Shown piece by piece: positions 1 through 7,049 of a stretch of DNA of 7,589 bases. How positions within the stretch are numbered: the stretch's first letter is position 1; each line of letters begins with the position of its first letter. The notes under the pieces were generated by a model. That model did not search any database, was not told where the DNA came from, and saw nothing but the letters and a program-made list of their open reading frames with translations. The stretch spans positions 1 to 7,589 of the forward strand of contig JAYQVM010000084.1 of assembly GCA_038148435.1 (NCBI GenBank), written 5' to 3'. The position numbers were made by a program, and so were the translations under genes. Source of the DNA: UBA5109 sp038148435. GTDB taxonomy: Bacteria > Pseudomonadota > Gammaproteobacteria > Pseudomonadales > Pseudohongiellaceae.

Positions 1-720
1 GGTGAGGACGGCGTCTTCATTATCGATGACCAGTTTGCCCCTCTATCAGGCAAAATTCTGGATGCCATCGCCCAGCTTAGCAATGAGCCGGTACGTTTTG
101 TTTTTAATACGCACAATCATGGCGATCATGTCGGCGGTAATGCAAACATGGCGGCCCAGGGTGCCGTCATTTTCTCACATGACAATGTCCGCAATCACAT
201 CATCTCTGGTTTTGAAAACAGTATGATGCCCAGCACACAGGAACGCATGAGCCTACCCGTGGTGACCTTTGCCGATAGCATGAATTTCCATTTGAACGGC
301 CATAACATTCATGTCTTTCATTTGGGACCAGGACATACCGACAGCGATTCATTCGTCTTTTTCAGAGATCTGAATTTCATTCATACCGGCGATGTGTTCC
401 GCACCAATGCCTATCCCCGAGTCGATAATACATCGGGGGGTAGTTTTTTCGGCATCGTCGAGGCTTATCAAGCCCTACTGGATATCTCCGATGCCGATAC
501 CCGCTTCCTGCCGGGGCATGGCGTTGTAAGTTCGCAGGCCGATGTGCGTGATCAACTGCATATGTTCATCACGATTAGCAACCGCGTTAAAAGTGCGATT
601 GCTGATGGAATGAGCCTCTCACAAATTCAGAGTGCCGAACTTACGGCCGAGTATGATGATCGCTGGGGTGACCCCAGTGACATGCTGACAGCAATCTACA
701 GTGAACTGCTGAGTATGTAA
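1..720 (+). CDS. MBL-fold metallo-hydrolase, 5'-truncated by window edge
   Basis: The open frame enters from the left edge and ends at TAA 718-720, giving 239 visible residues. It is a metallo-beta-lactamase-fold protein, a family that usually binds two metal ions and hydrolyses esters, thioesters, lactams or similar bonds. The full metal-ligand set is visible (numbering from the window edge): HxHxDH in THNHGDH at residues 37-43, GHTDSD with His112, HTGD with Asp131, and PGHG with His173. The site is therefore intact and an active enzyme is expected. An internal ATG at 148 would lie after the HxHxDH motif, so it cannot be the true start; the real N-terminus, perhaps with a signal peptide, lies outside the window. 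The substrate cannot be read from the sequence, and I do not call it an antibiotic resistance beta-lactamase. A terminator follows at once, so it is probably the last gene of its own transcript. Confidence is high for the fold and low for function. Confidence 0.9.
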   Translation, partial: GEDGVFIIDDQFAPLSGKILDAIAQLSNEPVRFVFNTHNHGDHVGGNANMAAQGAVIFSHDNVRNHIISGFENSMMPSTQERMSLPVVTFADSMNFHLNGHNIHVFHLGPGHTDSDSFVFFRDLNFIHTGDVFRTNAYPRVDNTSGGSFFGIVEAYQALLDISDADTRFLPGHGVVSSQADVRDQLHMFITISNRVKSAIADGMSLSQIQSAELTAEYDDRWGDPSDMLTAIYSELLSM

Positions 721-728
721 GACTCTTG

Positions 729-760
729 CCGGTGGGAACGATTCGTTTCCATCGGTTTTT
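729..760 (+). terminator. rho-independent terminator after the MBL gene
   Basis: A 12-bp stem (729-740 with 744-755, including two G-U pairs) closes a 3-nt ATT loop and is followed directly by five T (756-760). It starts 8 bases after the MBL stop codon, so it should end that transcript and isolate the tesA operon from upstream reading. The stem is long and uninterrupted, which makes it a convincing intrinsic terminator. Confidence 0.87.
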
Positions 761-794
761 CACAATCGGAGCTATTCCCTCTTCTTCTTTGGGT

Positions 795-800
795 TAAAAT
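795..800 (+). promoter_or_regulatory. candidate -10 element for tesA
   Basis: TAAAAT differs from the TATAAT consensus at one position. Its end lies 6 bases before the tesA ATG at 807, so a transcript started at the usual distance would begin at or next to the start codon. No -35-like hexamer is seen at 16-18 bp spacing, so the call is tentative. Some promoter is expected in 761-806, because a terminator precedes this stretch and tesA follows it. Confidence 0.3.
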
Positions 801-806
801 ATCGCG

Positions 807-1421
807 ATGATGCGAGTGCCAATATTGATTCTTATACTTTTATGCCTGCCTGTCTACGCGCAGACAGCTGAGAGATTCACAGTTGTGTTTCTCGGAGACT
901 CGCTGACGGAAGGTCTGGGTCTGGATGCCGAACAGGCCTACCCCAGCCTAATTGCCGACAGATTACGTGAATCAGGCCACAGTCACGTCAACATCATCAA
1001 TGCCGGCATCAGCGGTTCCACCTCTGCCAGCGCTCTGGAGCGCATGCAATGGTATATCCGATCACAGCCTGATCTGGTGTTTCTGGCTCTTGGAGCCAAT
1101 GACGGACTACGCGGACTCAGCGTGGAAAACATGAAAAAGAATCTGGATGAAACGATAGTATTCGCCTTGCAAAACGGCGTTCAGGTCGCTTTGGCAGGCA
1201 TGCTAATCCCACCCAACATGGGCAAGGATTATACCGATGCCTTTGCCTCTGTATTTCCGACACTGGCCGAAACCCATGATATCCCCCTGATGCCATTCCT
1301 GCTGGAAGATGTTGCTGGTATCAGTGAACTCAATCAAGCTGACGGCATCCATCCCAACGTCCGAGGATCGGAAATTGTGGCTGAGCATGTGTATAACTTT
1401 TTACTGCCACTGATGCCTTAA
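807..1421 (+). CDS. tesA: TesA-type SGNH/GDSL esterase (acyl-CoA thioesterase I / lysophospholipase L1)
   Basis: This 204-residue exported hydrolase matches the usual TesA length. In E. coli the family cleaves acyl-CoA thioesters, lysophospholipids and aryl esters in the periplasm. A signal peptide is visible: a hydrophobic run at residues 5-16 and a likely cleavage after VYA (residue 18). All SGNH blocks are present: GDSL with nucleophile Ser32, Gly70 in the NAGISGS stretch (block II), GAND with Asn98 (block III), and DGIHPN with Asp179 and His182 (block V). The catalytic triad Ser32-Asp179-His182 is intact. The start is ATG 807 or the adjacent ATG 810; an in-frame stop at 795-797 excludes a longer protein. 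No Shine-Dalgarno sequence is visible, which together with the nearby -10-like box may mean a leaderless message. It is the first gene of a tight operon with ybbA, 8 bp downstream. Its true physiological substrate is inferred only from the family. Confidence 0.94.
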   Translation: MMRVPILILILLCLPVYAQTAERFTVVFLGDSLTEGLGLDAEQAYPSLIADRLRESGHSHVNIINAGISGSTSASALERMQWYIRSQPDLVFLALGANDGLRGLSVENMKKNLDETIVFALQNGVQVALAGMLIPPNMGKDYTDAFASVFPTLAETHDIPLMPFLLEDVAGISELNQADGIHPNVRGSEIVAEHVYNFLLPLMP

Positions 1422-1423
1422 GG
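1419..1423 (+). promoter_or_regulatory. ribosome binding site of ybbA overlapping the tesA stop codon
   Basis: TAAGG pairs with the anti-Shine-Dalgarno sequence and lies 6 bases before ATG 1430. Its TAA is the stop codon of tesA, so ribosomes ending tesA are placed at the ybbA start. This supports ATG 1430 as the start and suggests translational coupling. Confidence 0.6.
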
Positions 1424-1429
1424 CTACCC

Positions 1430-2095
1430 ATGATCCTCCAAGTCAAACAACTCTATAAGTTTTTTGAAACAGCTGCATCCCACGAACCAATCGAGGTTCT
1501 CAAGGATCTCAACCTATCCATGCAGGCCGGTGAGACCCTTGCTATTCTAGGTCAGTCCGGTAGCGGTAAATCCACCCTGCTGAGTCTGCTAGCCGGCTTG
1601 GATAGTCCCAGCTCAGGTGAAATTCTGCTGAATGAACAGGACATGGCCAAACTCAATGAAGAAGCCCTTTCCAAATTCCGAGCACAGAACATTGGCATTA
1701 TTTTTCAACAGTTTCACCTGATGTCACACCTGACGGCACTGGAGAATGTCTCGTTGCCGCTGGATCTGTTCAAGGACAGAGATGCCACGGACAAAGCCCG
1801 CATTGCCCTGGAACAGGTTGGCCTGACACATCGGTTGGATCATTTTCCGCATCAGCTCAGCGGAGGTGAATGCCAGCGTGTAGCCATTGCCCGCGCCATG
1901 GTGGTCAGACCGGCCATTCTGCTAGCCGATGAACCAACCGGTAACCTAGATAATTCCACTGGCGAACATATCAGTGACATGATTTTCAATTTGGTCGCCG
2001 AACACAAGATGACACTGGTATTTGTCACTCACAATGAGACTCTGGCTATGCGCTGTGCACGCCAGCAACGCCTGCAAGACGGGAAATTTATCTGA
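1430..2095 (+). CDS. ybbA: ABC transporter ATP-binding protein YbbA (LolD/MacB-type)
   Basis: This 221-residue cytoplasmic ATPase drives the adjacent FtsX-type permease. All nucleotide-binding motifs are intact: Walker A GQSGSGKST at 41-49, Q-loop Gln93 in IFQQF, signature LSGGE at 143-147, Walker B ILLADE at 163-168 with catalytic Glu168, D-loop NLD at 172-174, and H-loop His201. The length fits the LolD/MacB/FtsE ATPase group, whose members act with mechanotransmitting permeases rather than classical channel transporters. The ybbA assignment rests on position: tesA is 8 bp upstream and an 848-residue YbbP-like permease overlaps its stop codon by one base (TGATG). LolD is the main alternative, but LolD partners (LolC/LolE) are about 400 residues, unlike the protein here. 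The first residues carry the usual A-loop region ending in Tyr9. Confidence 0.92.
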   Translation: MILQVKQLYKFFETAASHEPIEVLKDLNLSMQAGETLAILGQSGSGKSTLLSLLAGLDSPSSGEILLNEQDMAKLNEEALSKFRAQNIGIIFQQFHLMSHLTALENVSLPLDLFKDRDATDKARIALEQVGLTHRLDHFPHQLSGGECQRVAIARAMVVRPAILLADEPTGNLDNSTGEHISDMIFNLVAEHKMTLVFVTHNETLAMRCARQQRLQDGKFI

Positions 2096-4641
2096 TGCTG
2101 TGGTTTCACCTCGCCTTCAAGGAAATCACTAATAATTTCCGTTTTAGCCTGTTTTTCATCGTTAATCTGTCGATTGGTCTTATTGGCTTTATCGCGCTGG
2201 ATTCTTTTAAGAATTCCATCGATACCCACTTGACAAACAATTCACGCGCCATTCTAACGGCAGATGCCCAGATCAGCTCCAACTCACCACTGACTGAAGT
2301 GGAATATGGACTGGCTGATAGCATTTTCAAAGCAGATTACGAATACTCAGACCAGATTTCTTTCCTCTCGATGGTGGCTGGTGAAGATTCCTCACGCATG
2401 AGTCAGCTCATCGGCATCGATAGTAACTATCCGCAGTATGGCGATTTCATTTTACGTAACGGCGGCCTCCTGAATGATGGGCTGCGACAGGAACTACTGA
2501 ACAACAATATCATCTGGGTGGCGCAGGACCTGCTTCTGAGTCTGGACCTTGCCGTCGGCGATAGCATCCGCATTGGCAGCTCAGATCTCGTCATAGCCGA
2601 TGTCATTGATATTGACCCCAGTAGCACCATCTCTGTCATGTCGAACTTTCCACCGATTTACATGAGCCTGGAGCAGATCAACAACACTGGTCTTATTCAG
2701 CTGGGTAGTCGGGTCTCCTATTCCCGTTTCTACCGTTTTGATGAAGACATGGACATGGATACTTGGGAAGATGAATTCCGTGACGCTGAACTGGAAGTAC
2801 TCGGCGATATGCGCCGAATCCGTATGACGACCCATGAAGAACAGAGTGAAGATCTGGGCCGCATTCTAGGTTACATGAATGATTATCTCGGCCTGATTGC
2901 ATTGATTGCTCTTTTCCTGGCGGGTGTCGGAGCGGCTTACCTGTTTCGAACCTTTTTCACCAGCCGCTTTAAGGACATGGCTATTCTGATGTGCCTTGGT
3001 GGTACGCCGAAACAGGCCTATATCATGACTCTCTTGCAGATAACCCTGCTGGGCACCATCTCGGCACTGATTGCCACACTTATTTCCTATTTAGCCCTTC
3101 CGGTGCTGCCACAGCTCTTTACCAATTTTTTACCGCGTGGCTTTGTTAATGAAATGGAAATTTCCTCTGTGGCACTGGCGCTATTCCTGGGTACGCTGGG
3201 CTCGGTCATCTGCTGTCTACCCATTCTGTCGAAAATCTATGACCTGCACCCGATTGCACTCTTCCATGAAAAAGTACAGCCCAGCAAAACCCTACCTCAC
3301 TGGCAGCGTCATGCCTTGAGTTATGCGCCTATTATGATTGTGTTTTGGGCTCTGGGTGTCTGGCAATCCAGATCGCTGCTGATCGGCTCGATTTTTATCG
3401 CATCTTTTCTGGCAGCGATTTTTGTCCTCGGCTCTCTGGCCTGGTTCATTCTCGAGTACTGTGATTCTTTGTCGGCAAGTTCTGCGGTAACTCGCAAGCT
3501 AGCCCTGCGCAACCTCAGCCGCAACAAGCTGGGCGCCATCTCCTGTTTTCTGGCTATCGGCCTAGGTTCTCTTCTGATAAACCTGATTCCACAAATTGAA
3601 AAAGGCCTGCAGGAAGAAATTTCTCAGCCAGATGACTTCTCGGTACCGGATTTTTTTATGTTCGATATCCAGCCAGACCAGCTTGAACCGTTGCGGGATA
3701 TTCTGGACGGCTTTGGTCATGAACTGAGCTTCCTATCACCACAGGTGAGGGCTCGTATGCAGGATATTTCATCGACGGATGTAGACGCCTTTGAAGAAAG
3801 TCGTGAGGAACAGATGCGCGAGCGACGCTCCGTTAACCTGACCTATCAGGATATCCTAAAAAATTCTGAAGAACTGGTTGCCGGCAGCATGTGGAGCCAG
3901 CCCTGGCAATTCAACTCCGAGGAACTCCCTGGCATATCCCTTGAAGAAGGTTACGCAGAGCGAATAGGTGCCAGCATCGGCGACACCATAACTTTCGATG
4001 TGCAAAGTGTGCCTATTTCCGGTCGGGTGATGAACTTACGCCGGGTTGACTGGAACTCCTTTCAGCCCAACTTCTTTATTTCCTTTCAGCCCGGCGTACT
4101 GGATCCAGCACCCAAGACATTTGTCGCCGCAATCAGTAATGTGCCTTCTGAACAGCAGCTGCAGATTCAGAACGCTATCGTCGGAGAACTACAGAACATA
4201 TCCATCATCAATGTCGGCCAGATCGTCGCCCGCATTCTGGATATCACGTCACAGATCAGCTGGGGCATCAAAGTCATGGCCTATCTGGCAATTTTCGCAG
4301 GTCTAGTCGTGCTTTTTTCCATCGCACGCTATGAAGTGAAATCACGTTTCTGGGAAATCAATCTGTTGAAGATTCTTGGGGCTAATTTTTCCGATGTGAA
4401 AAGCATGATCCAAATCGAATTTGGGATTCTTGGATTTTTCGCCGCCTTTGCCGGTATCGCTATCAGCCTGTTGATGAGTTACGCCATTGCCTGGTTTGTC
4501 TTTGACTCGATCTGGCAGCTAGCCTGGGGAAGCACTTTCTTCAGCATTCTCGCCATCACGGTGCTCAGTGTCCTGACGGCACTGATCGCCACAATGTCAG
4601 TCCTCAGACAGAAACCCCTACAACTGTTAAGAGCTGACTGA
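2095..4641 (+). CDS. ybbP: ABC transporter permease YbbP, FtsX/MacB-like, ten TM segments
   Basis: This 848-residue inner-membrane protein is the partner of YbbA. Ten hydrophobic segments can be placed by eye at about 17-37, 264-290, 313-336, 356-378, 408-425, 428-453, 478-500, 723-743, 774-800 and 816-838. The two large loops between TM1 and TM2 (about 225 residues) and between TM7 and TM8 (about 220 residues) should be periplasmic. This is the duplicated FtsX layout of YbbP. An arginine-rich stretch followed by VNLTY (residues 580-584) in the second loop matches a pattern I recognise from YbbP-like proteins. FtsX-type cores follow TM2 and TM8 (charged turn, then LGG at 302-304 and LGA near 761-763). 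The ATG overlaps the ybbA stop by one base, which implies coupled translation. It is about 40 residues longer than E. coli YbbP (about 804 from memory). By analogy it uses ATP hydrolysis to move or extract a hydrophobic substrate for TesA; this is inferred, not seen. Confidence 0.92.
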   Translation: MLWFHLAFKEITNNFRFSLFFIVNLSIGLIGFIALDSFKNSIDTHLTNNSRAILTADAQISSNSPLTEVEYGLADSIFKADYEYSDQISFLSMVAGEDSSRMSQLIGIDSNYPQYGDFILRNGGLLNDGLRQELLNNNIIWVAQDLLLSLDLAVGDSIRIGSSDLVIADVIDIDPSSTISVMSNFPPIYMSLEQINNTGLIQLGSRVSYSRFYRFDEDMDMDTWEDEFRDAELEVLGDMRRIRMTTHEEQSEDLGRILGYMNDYLGLIALIALFLAGVGAAYLFRTFFTSRFKDMAILMCLGGTPKQAYIMTLLQITLLGTISALIATLISYLALPVLPQLFTNFLPRGFVNEMEISSVALALFLGTLGSVICCLPILSKIYDLHPIALFHEKVQPSKTLPHWQRHALSYAPIMIVFWALGVWQSRSLLIGSIFIASFLAAIFVLGSLAWFILEYCDSLSASSAVTRKLALRNLSRNKLGAISCFLAIGLGSLLINLIPQIEKGLQEEISQPDDFSVPDFFMFDIQPDQLEPLRDILDGFGHELSFLSPQVRARMQDISSTDVDAFEESREEQMRERRSVNLTYQDILKNSEELVAGSMWSQPWQFNSEELPGISLEEGYAERIGASIGDTITFDVQSVPISGRVMNLRRVDWNSFQPNFFISFQPGVLDPAPKTFVAAISNVPSEQQLQIQNAIVGELQNISIINVGQIVARILDITSQISWGIKVMAYLAIFAGLVVLFSIARYEVKSRFWEINLLKILGANFSDVKSMIQIEFGILGFFAAFAGIAISLLMSYAIAWFVFDSIWQLAWGSTFFSILAITVLSVLTALIATMSVLRQKPLQLLRAD

Positions 4642-4724
4642 TAATCAGTTGCCGAATTTTGGTTCAGGAGAGAAATCTGAGAACGTATTTAACACGCCAA
4701 AGGTATATTACTTTGGGATTTGTG

Positions 4725-4730
4725 TATAAT
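4725..4730 (+). promoter_or_regulatory. -10 box of the tRNA-Leu promoter
   Basis: A perfect TATAAT is preceded by TGTG, a possible upstream -10 extension. Transcription would begin near 4737, about 5 bases before the mature tRNA. The stretch after the box (ACGCGTC) is G+C-rich, as in stable-RNA promoters under stringent control. No good -35 is seen at 16-18 bp (GGTATA at 4702-4707 is the 17-bp position), so the promoter may rely on the strong -10 or on an activator. Confidence 0.72.
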
Positions 4731-4741
4731 ACGCGTCTCGT

Positions 4742-4824
<83 letters not shown>

Positions 4825-4870
4825 TCTATACTCTAAAGTCTTTGTAATCCTTAAAGTTTCTCCAAAACTG

Positions 4871-5812
4871 ATGAAGACTGACAGAATTTTCAATTCACCA
4901 AAACCTCTCAAAATAGCTCGGTTGAGCATGCATTTTTGTGTGCTCTTATGGGGTTTCACAGCAATACTTGGAAAACTGATTTCTGTTCCCGCTCTGCCAC
5001 TAGTTTTTTGGCGAATGTCACTAGCAGCTATAATTCTTCTAACCCTACCAAGAGTATGGCTCAGTATAAGAATGTGTAGTCCCAAATTGATTGCGGGGCT
5101 CAGCGGAGTCGGGGCACTAATTGCATTTCATTGGATATGCTTTTATGGTTCGGTCAAGCTTTCTAATGCATCTGTAGCAGTATCATGTATCGCCGCAACT
5201 CCTGCCTTGACCTGCATCATAGAACCTATAATCACCAAAAGTCATTTTTCATGGCGTGAATTAGTAATAAGTTTATTTGTTATTCCTGCAATTATTTTGA
5301 TTGTAGGAGGAACACCTGAAGAAATGAATTTAGGTGTTGGAATAGGTCTAATTGCTGCTTTTTTTGGCGCTCTTTTTAGTAGTTTTAATAAAAAATTAAT
5401 TCACAAATCTTCTGCATTAGTTGCCACAACTATAGAAATGGCTGCTGGAGCTATTACCGTCCTTGGAGTTATATTTCTCACAATAAATTTAGATATTAAC
5501 TCTTCTGTTTTGATAGCATTTAGTCAAAGTGCCAAGAGCACTTTTGAAGTTTTGCGTATTTCATCCCAAAACGATGTAATCTGGCTCTTAATTCTTACCA
5601 TTTTTTGTACTATCTTGCCTTTTATAATCTACATGCGTGCTTTGAAACATATTAGTGCATTTGGAACAAACCTTGTTATAAATCTAGAACCTATATATAC
5701 AATTTTACTGGCAATTCTTATTTTTAATGAGCAACAAGTCTTGAGCTTAGGATTTTATTTTGGCGCTGCAATAATGATTGGAGCATTATTTATCCATTCA
5801 AGAATAAATTAG
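4871..5812 (+). CDS. EamA/DMT-family permease (ten TM segments)
   Basis: This 313-residue protein is almost wholly hydrophobic and shows the two-fold EamA repeat of drug/metabolite transporters, a superfamily that exports or imports small molecules such as amino acids and metabolites. The repeat ends match each other: IIEP with Glu118-Pro119 in the first half and NLEP with Glu273-Pro274 in the second, the latter followed by the family-typical run to FNE at 285-287. About ten TM segments are expected, starting near residue 18. A basic N-terminus (Lys/Arg before TM1) favours ATG 4871. ATG 4928 (Met20) is an alternative, and neither has a good Shine-Dalgarno sequence. The gene is AT-rich, about 32% G+C over 5281-5520 by hand count against 47-50% in sampled neighbours. 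It lies 46 bp after the tRNA, which suggests possible acquisition. Substrate unknown. Confidence 0.92.
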   Translation: MKTDRIFNSPKPLKIARLSMHFCVLLWGFTAILGKLISVPALPLVFWRMSLAAIILLTLPRVWLSIRMCSPKLIAGLSGVGALIAFHWICFYGSVKLSNASVAVSCIAATPALTCIIEPIITKSHFSWRELVISLFVIPAIILIVGGTPEEMNLGVGIGLIAAFFGALFSSFNKKLIHKSSALVATTIEMAAGAITVLGVIFLTINLDINSSVLIAFSQSAKSTFEVLRISSQNDVIWLLILTIFCTILPFIIYMRALKHISAFGTNLVINLEPIYTILLAILIFNEQQVLSLGFYFGAAIMIGALFIHSRIN

Positions 5813-5848
5813 ATTAATTTTTACTAGCTAACTACCTGTCCGGAAGAA

Positions 5849-7030
5849 TTAACTGATGTGCCGCTTGATTAAGCTAGCTACGCCCATACCTCCGCCCACA
5901 CAGAGTGAAGCAAGGCCATAGGTACTTTTTCGTTTTAGCATCTCATGAATCAATGTCACCAGGATTCTTGCTCCACTGGCACCGATTGGATGACCTAGGG
6001 CAATGGCTCCGCCGTTAACATTCACCCTGTCATGGTCTAGTTTCAATGCCTGACAAACGGCAAGCGACTGTGCCGCAAAAGCTTCGTTCAATTCAATCAG
6101 CTCAAGGTCTTCAATTGCTACCCCGGCCTGTGTCAAACATTTCTGGATTGCGCTAATTGGACCAATGCCCATTATTTTAGGATCAACGCCGGTAGAGGCC
6201 GATGAAATGATAGTAGCCATTGGAACCAATCCCAGTTCCTTAAGTTTCCGATCTGAAACTAGTAATAGCGCAGCGGCACCATCATTGATACCTGAGGCAT
6301 TTGCCGCTGTGACGGTACCAGTTTTATCAAAAGCCGGTTTCAATGACGCAATACTTTCTTGGCTTATATCTTTACGCGGATATTCATCGACGCAAAAATC
6401 AAGCACTGAACCATTTTTCTGAGGAATAGAAACAGGCACGATTTCATCCAAAAAGCGTTGCGTTTCCTGGGCCTTTTTTGCTCGTTTCTGACTTAGGACA
6501 GCAAATTCATCCTGTGCTTCCCTGCTAATATTGAACTGACTGGCTATTCTTTCTGCCGTAACACCCATATGGCAGCCATCAAATGCATCAGTTAATGCAT
6601 CATTAAGCATACTGTCTAACAGTTCACTGTTACCGATACGATGACCCCAACGGGCCTGTGAAAGCAGATACGGAGCGGCGCTCATATTTTCCATTCCGCC
6701 GGCCACTACGACATCAGCCTGTCCACTTTGAATCATGGCAAGTGCCAGGTTTACGGCCTTCAAACCAGAGCCGCAAAGATTATTGATGCTCAAGGCAGGT
6801 ACAGATTCAGCTATTCCGGCCCTGATAGCCGCCTGCCTAGCTGGTCCCTGTCCAGCTCCTGCTTGTAGCACATTTCCCATGATGACTTCATCAACTTCAT
6901 CCATAGGGCAACCAGAGCGCTCAACTAAAGCCTTGATGACCGTGCTGCCAAGCTCGGATGCAGGAATATCACACAATGCGCCACCAAATTTTCCTATTGG
7001 AGTTCTAACTGCTGAAACGATTGCTACCAT
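5849..7030 (-). CDS. acetyl-CoA C-acetyltransferase (acetoacetyl-CoA thiolase)
   Basis: This 393-residue thiolase is full length for the biosynthetic/acetoacetyl-CoA type (AtoB/PhaA-like). It catalyses the reversible cleavage of acetoacetyl-CoA with CoA into two acetyl-CoA in the cytoplasm. Active-site residues are all present: nucleophile Cys86 in NNLCGSG, the NEAFA motif, His347 in GGAIALGHPIGASG, and Cys377 in CVGGGMG. These positions nearly match Zoogloea thiolase (89, 348, 378). The LCGSG context fits the acetoacetyl-CoA group better than FadA, which has a different motif around its cysteine. The start ATG (7030-7028) gives the usual N-terminus VAIVSAVRTPIGKFGG; no strong Shine-Dalgarno sequence precedes it. 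It lies 19 bp after the acetoacetate-CoA ligase gene on the same strand, so the pair is probably one transcript and the thiolase likely works in the breakdown direction. I see no hairpin terminator in the 36-bp gap to the convergent EamA gene. Confidence 0.95.
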   Translation of the reverse strand: MVAIVSAVRTPIGKFGGALCDIPASELGSTVIKALVERSGCPMDEVDEVIMGNVLQAGAGQGPARQAAIRAGIAESVPALSINNLCGSGLKAVNLALAMIQSGQADVVVAGGMENMSAAPYLLSQARWGHRIGNSELLDSMLNDALTDAFDGCHMGVTAERIASQFNISREAQDEFAVLSQKRAKKAQETQRFLDEIVPVSIPQKNGSVLDFCVDEYPRKDISQESIASLKPAFDKTGTVTAANASGINDGAAALLLVSDRKLKELGLVPMATIISSASTGVDPKIMGIGPISAIQKCLTQAGVAIEDLELIELNEAFAAQSLAVCQALKLDHDRVNVNGGAIALGHPIGASGARILVTLIHEMLKRKSTYGLASLCVGGGMGVASLIKRHIS

Positions 7031-7049
7031 TTACTAAAACCATCTATGT

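Noticed and set aside
1..720. Antibiotic-resistance beta-lactamase
   Set aside because: The metal-site motifs are those of the whole MBL superfamily. Nothing visible singles out the B1-B3 beta-lactamases, and the N-terminus is missing.
2106..2902. Several - strand open frames of 66-84 residues inside ybbP and at its start
   Set aside because: They are opposite-strand shadows of a gene with clear protein-family features, show no motif of their own and have no ribosome binding site that I can see.
4637..4649. Palindrome ACTGATAATCAGT over the ybbP stop codon as a terminator
   Set aside because: The stem is short and A+T-rich, allows almost no loop and has no T-run behind it. It could be chance or a weak protein site, but it is not an intrinsic terminator.
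5813..5848. Possible att site or tRNA-end duplicate after the EamA gene
   Set aside because: I compared this gap with the tRNA 3' end (4797-4824) and found no meaningful match. The short AGCTA repeats nearby are too brief to support an insertion boundary.
6165..7037. + strand open frames of 85 and 100 residues opposite the thiolase gene
   Set aside because: They lie antisense to conserved thiolase coding sequence with an intact active site and show no recognisable domain.
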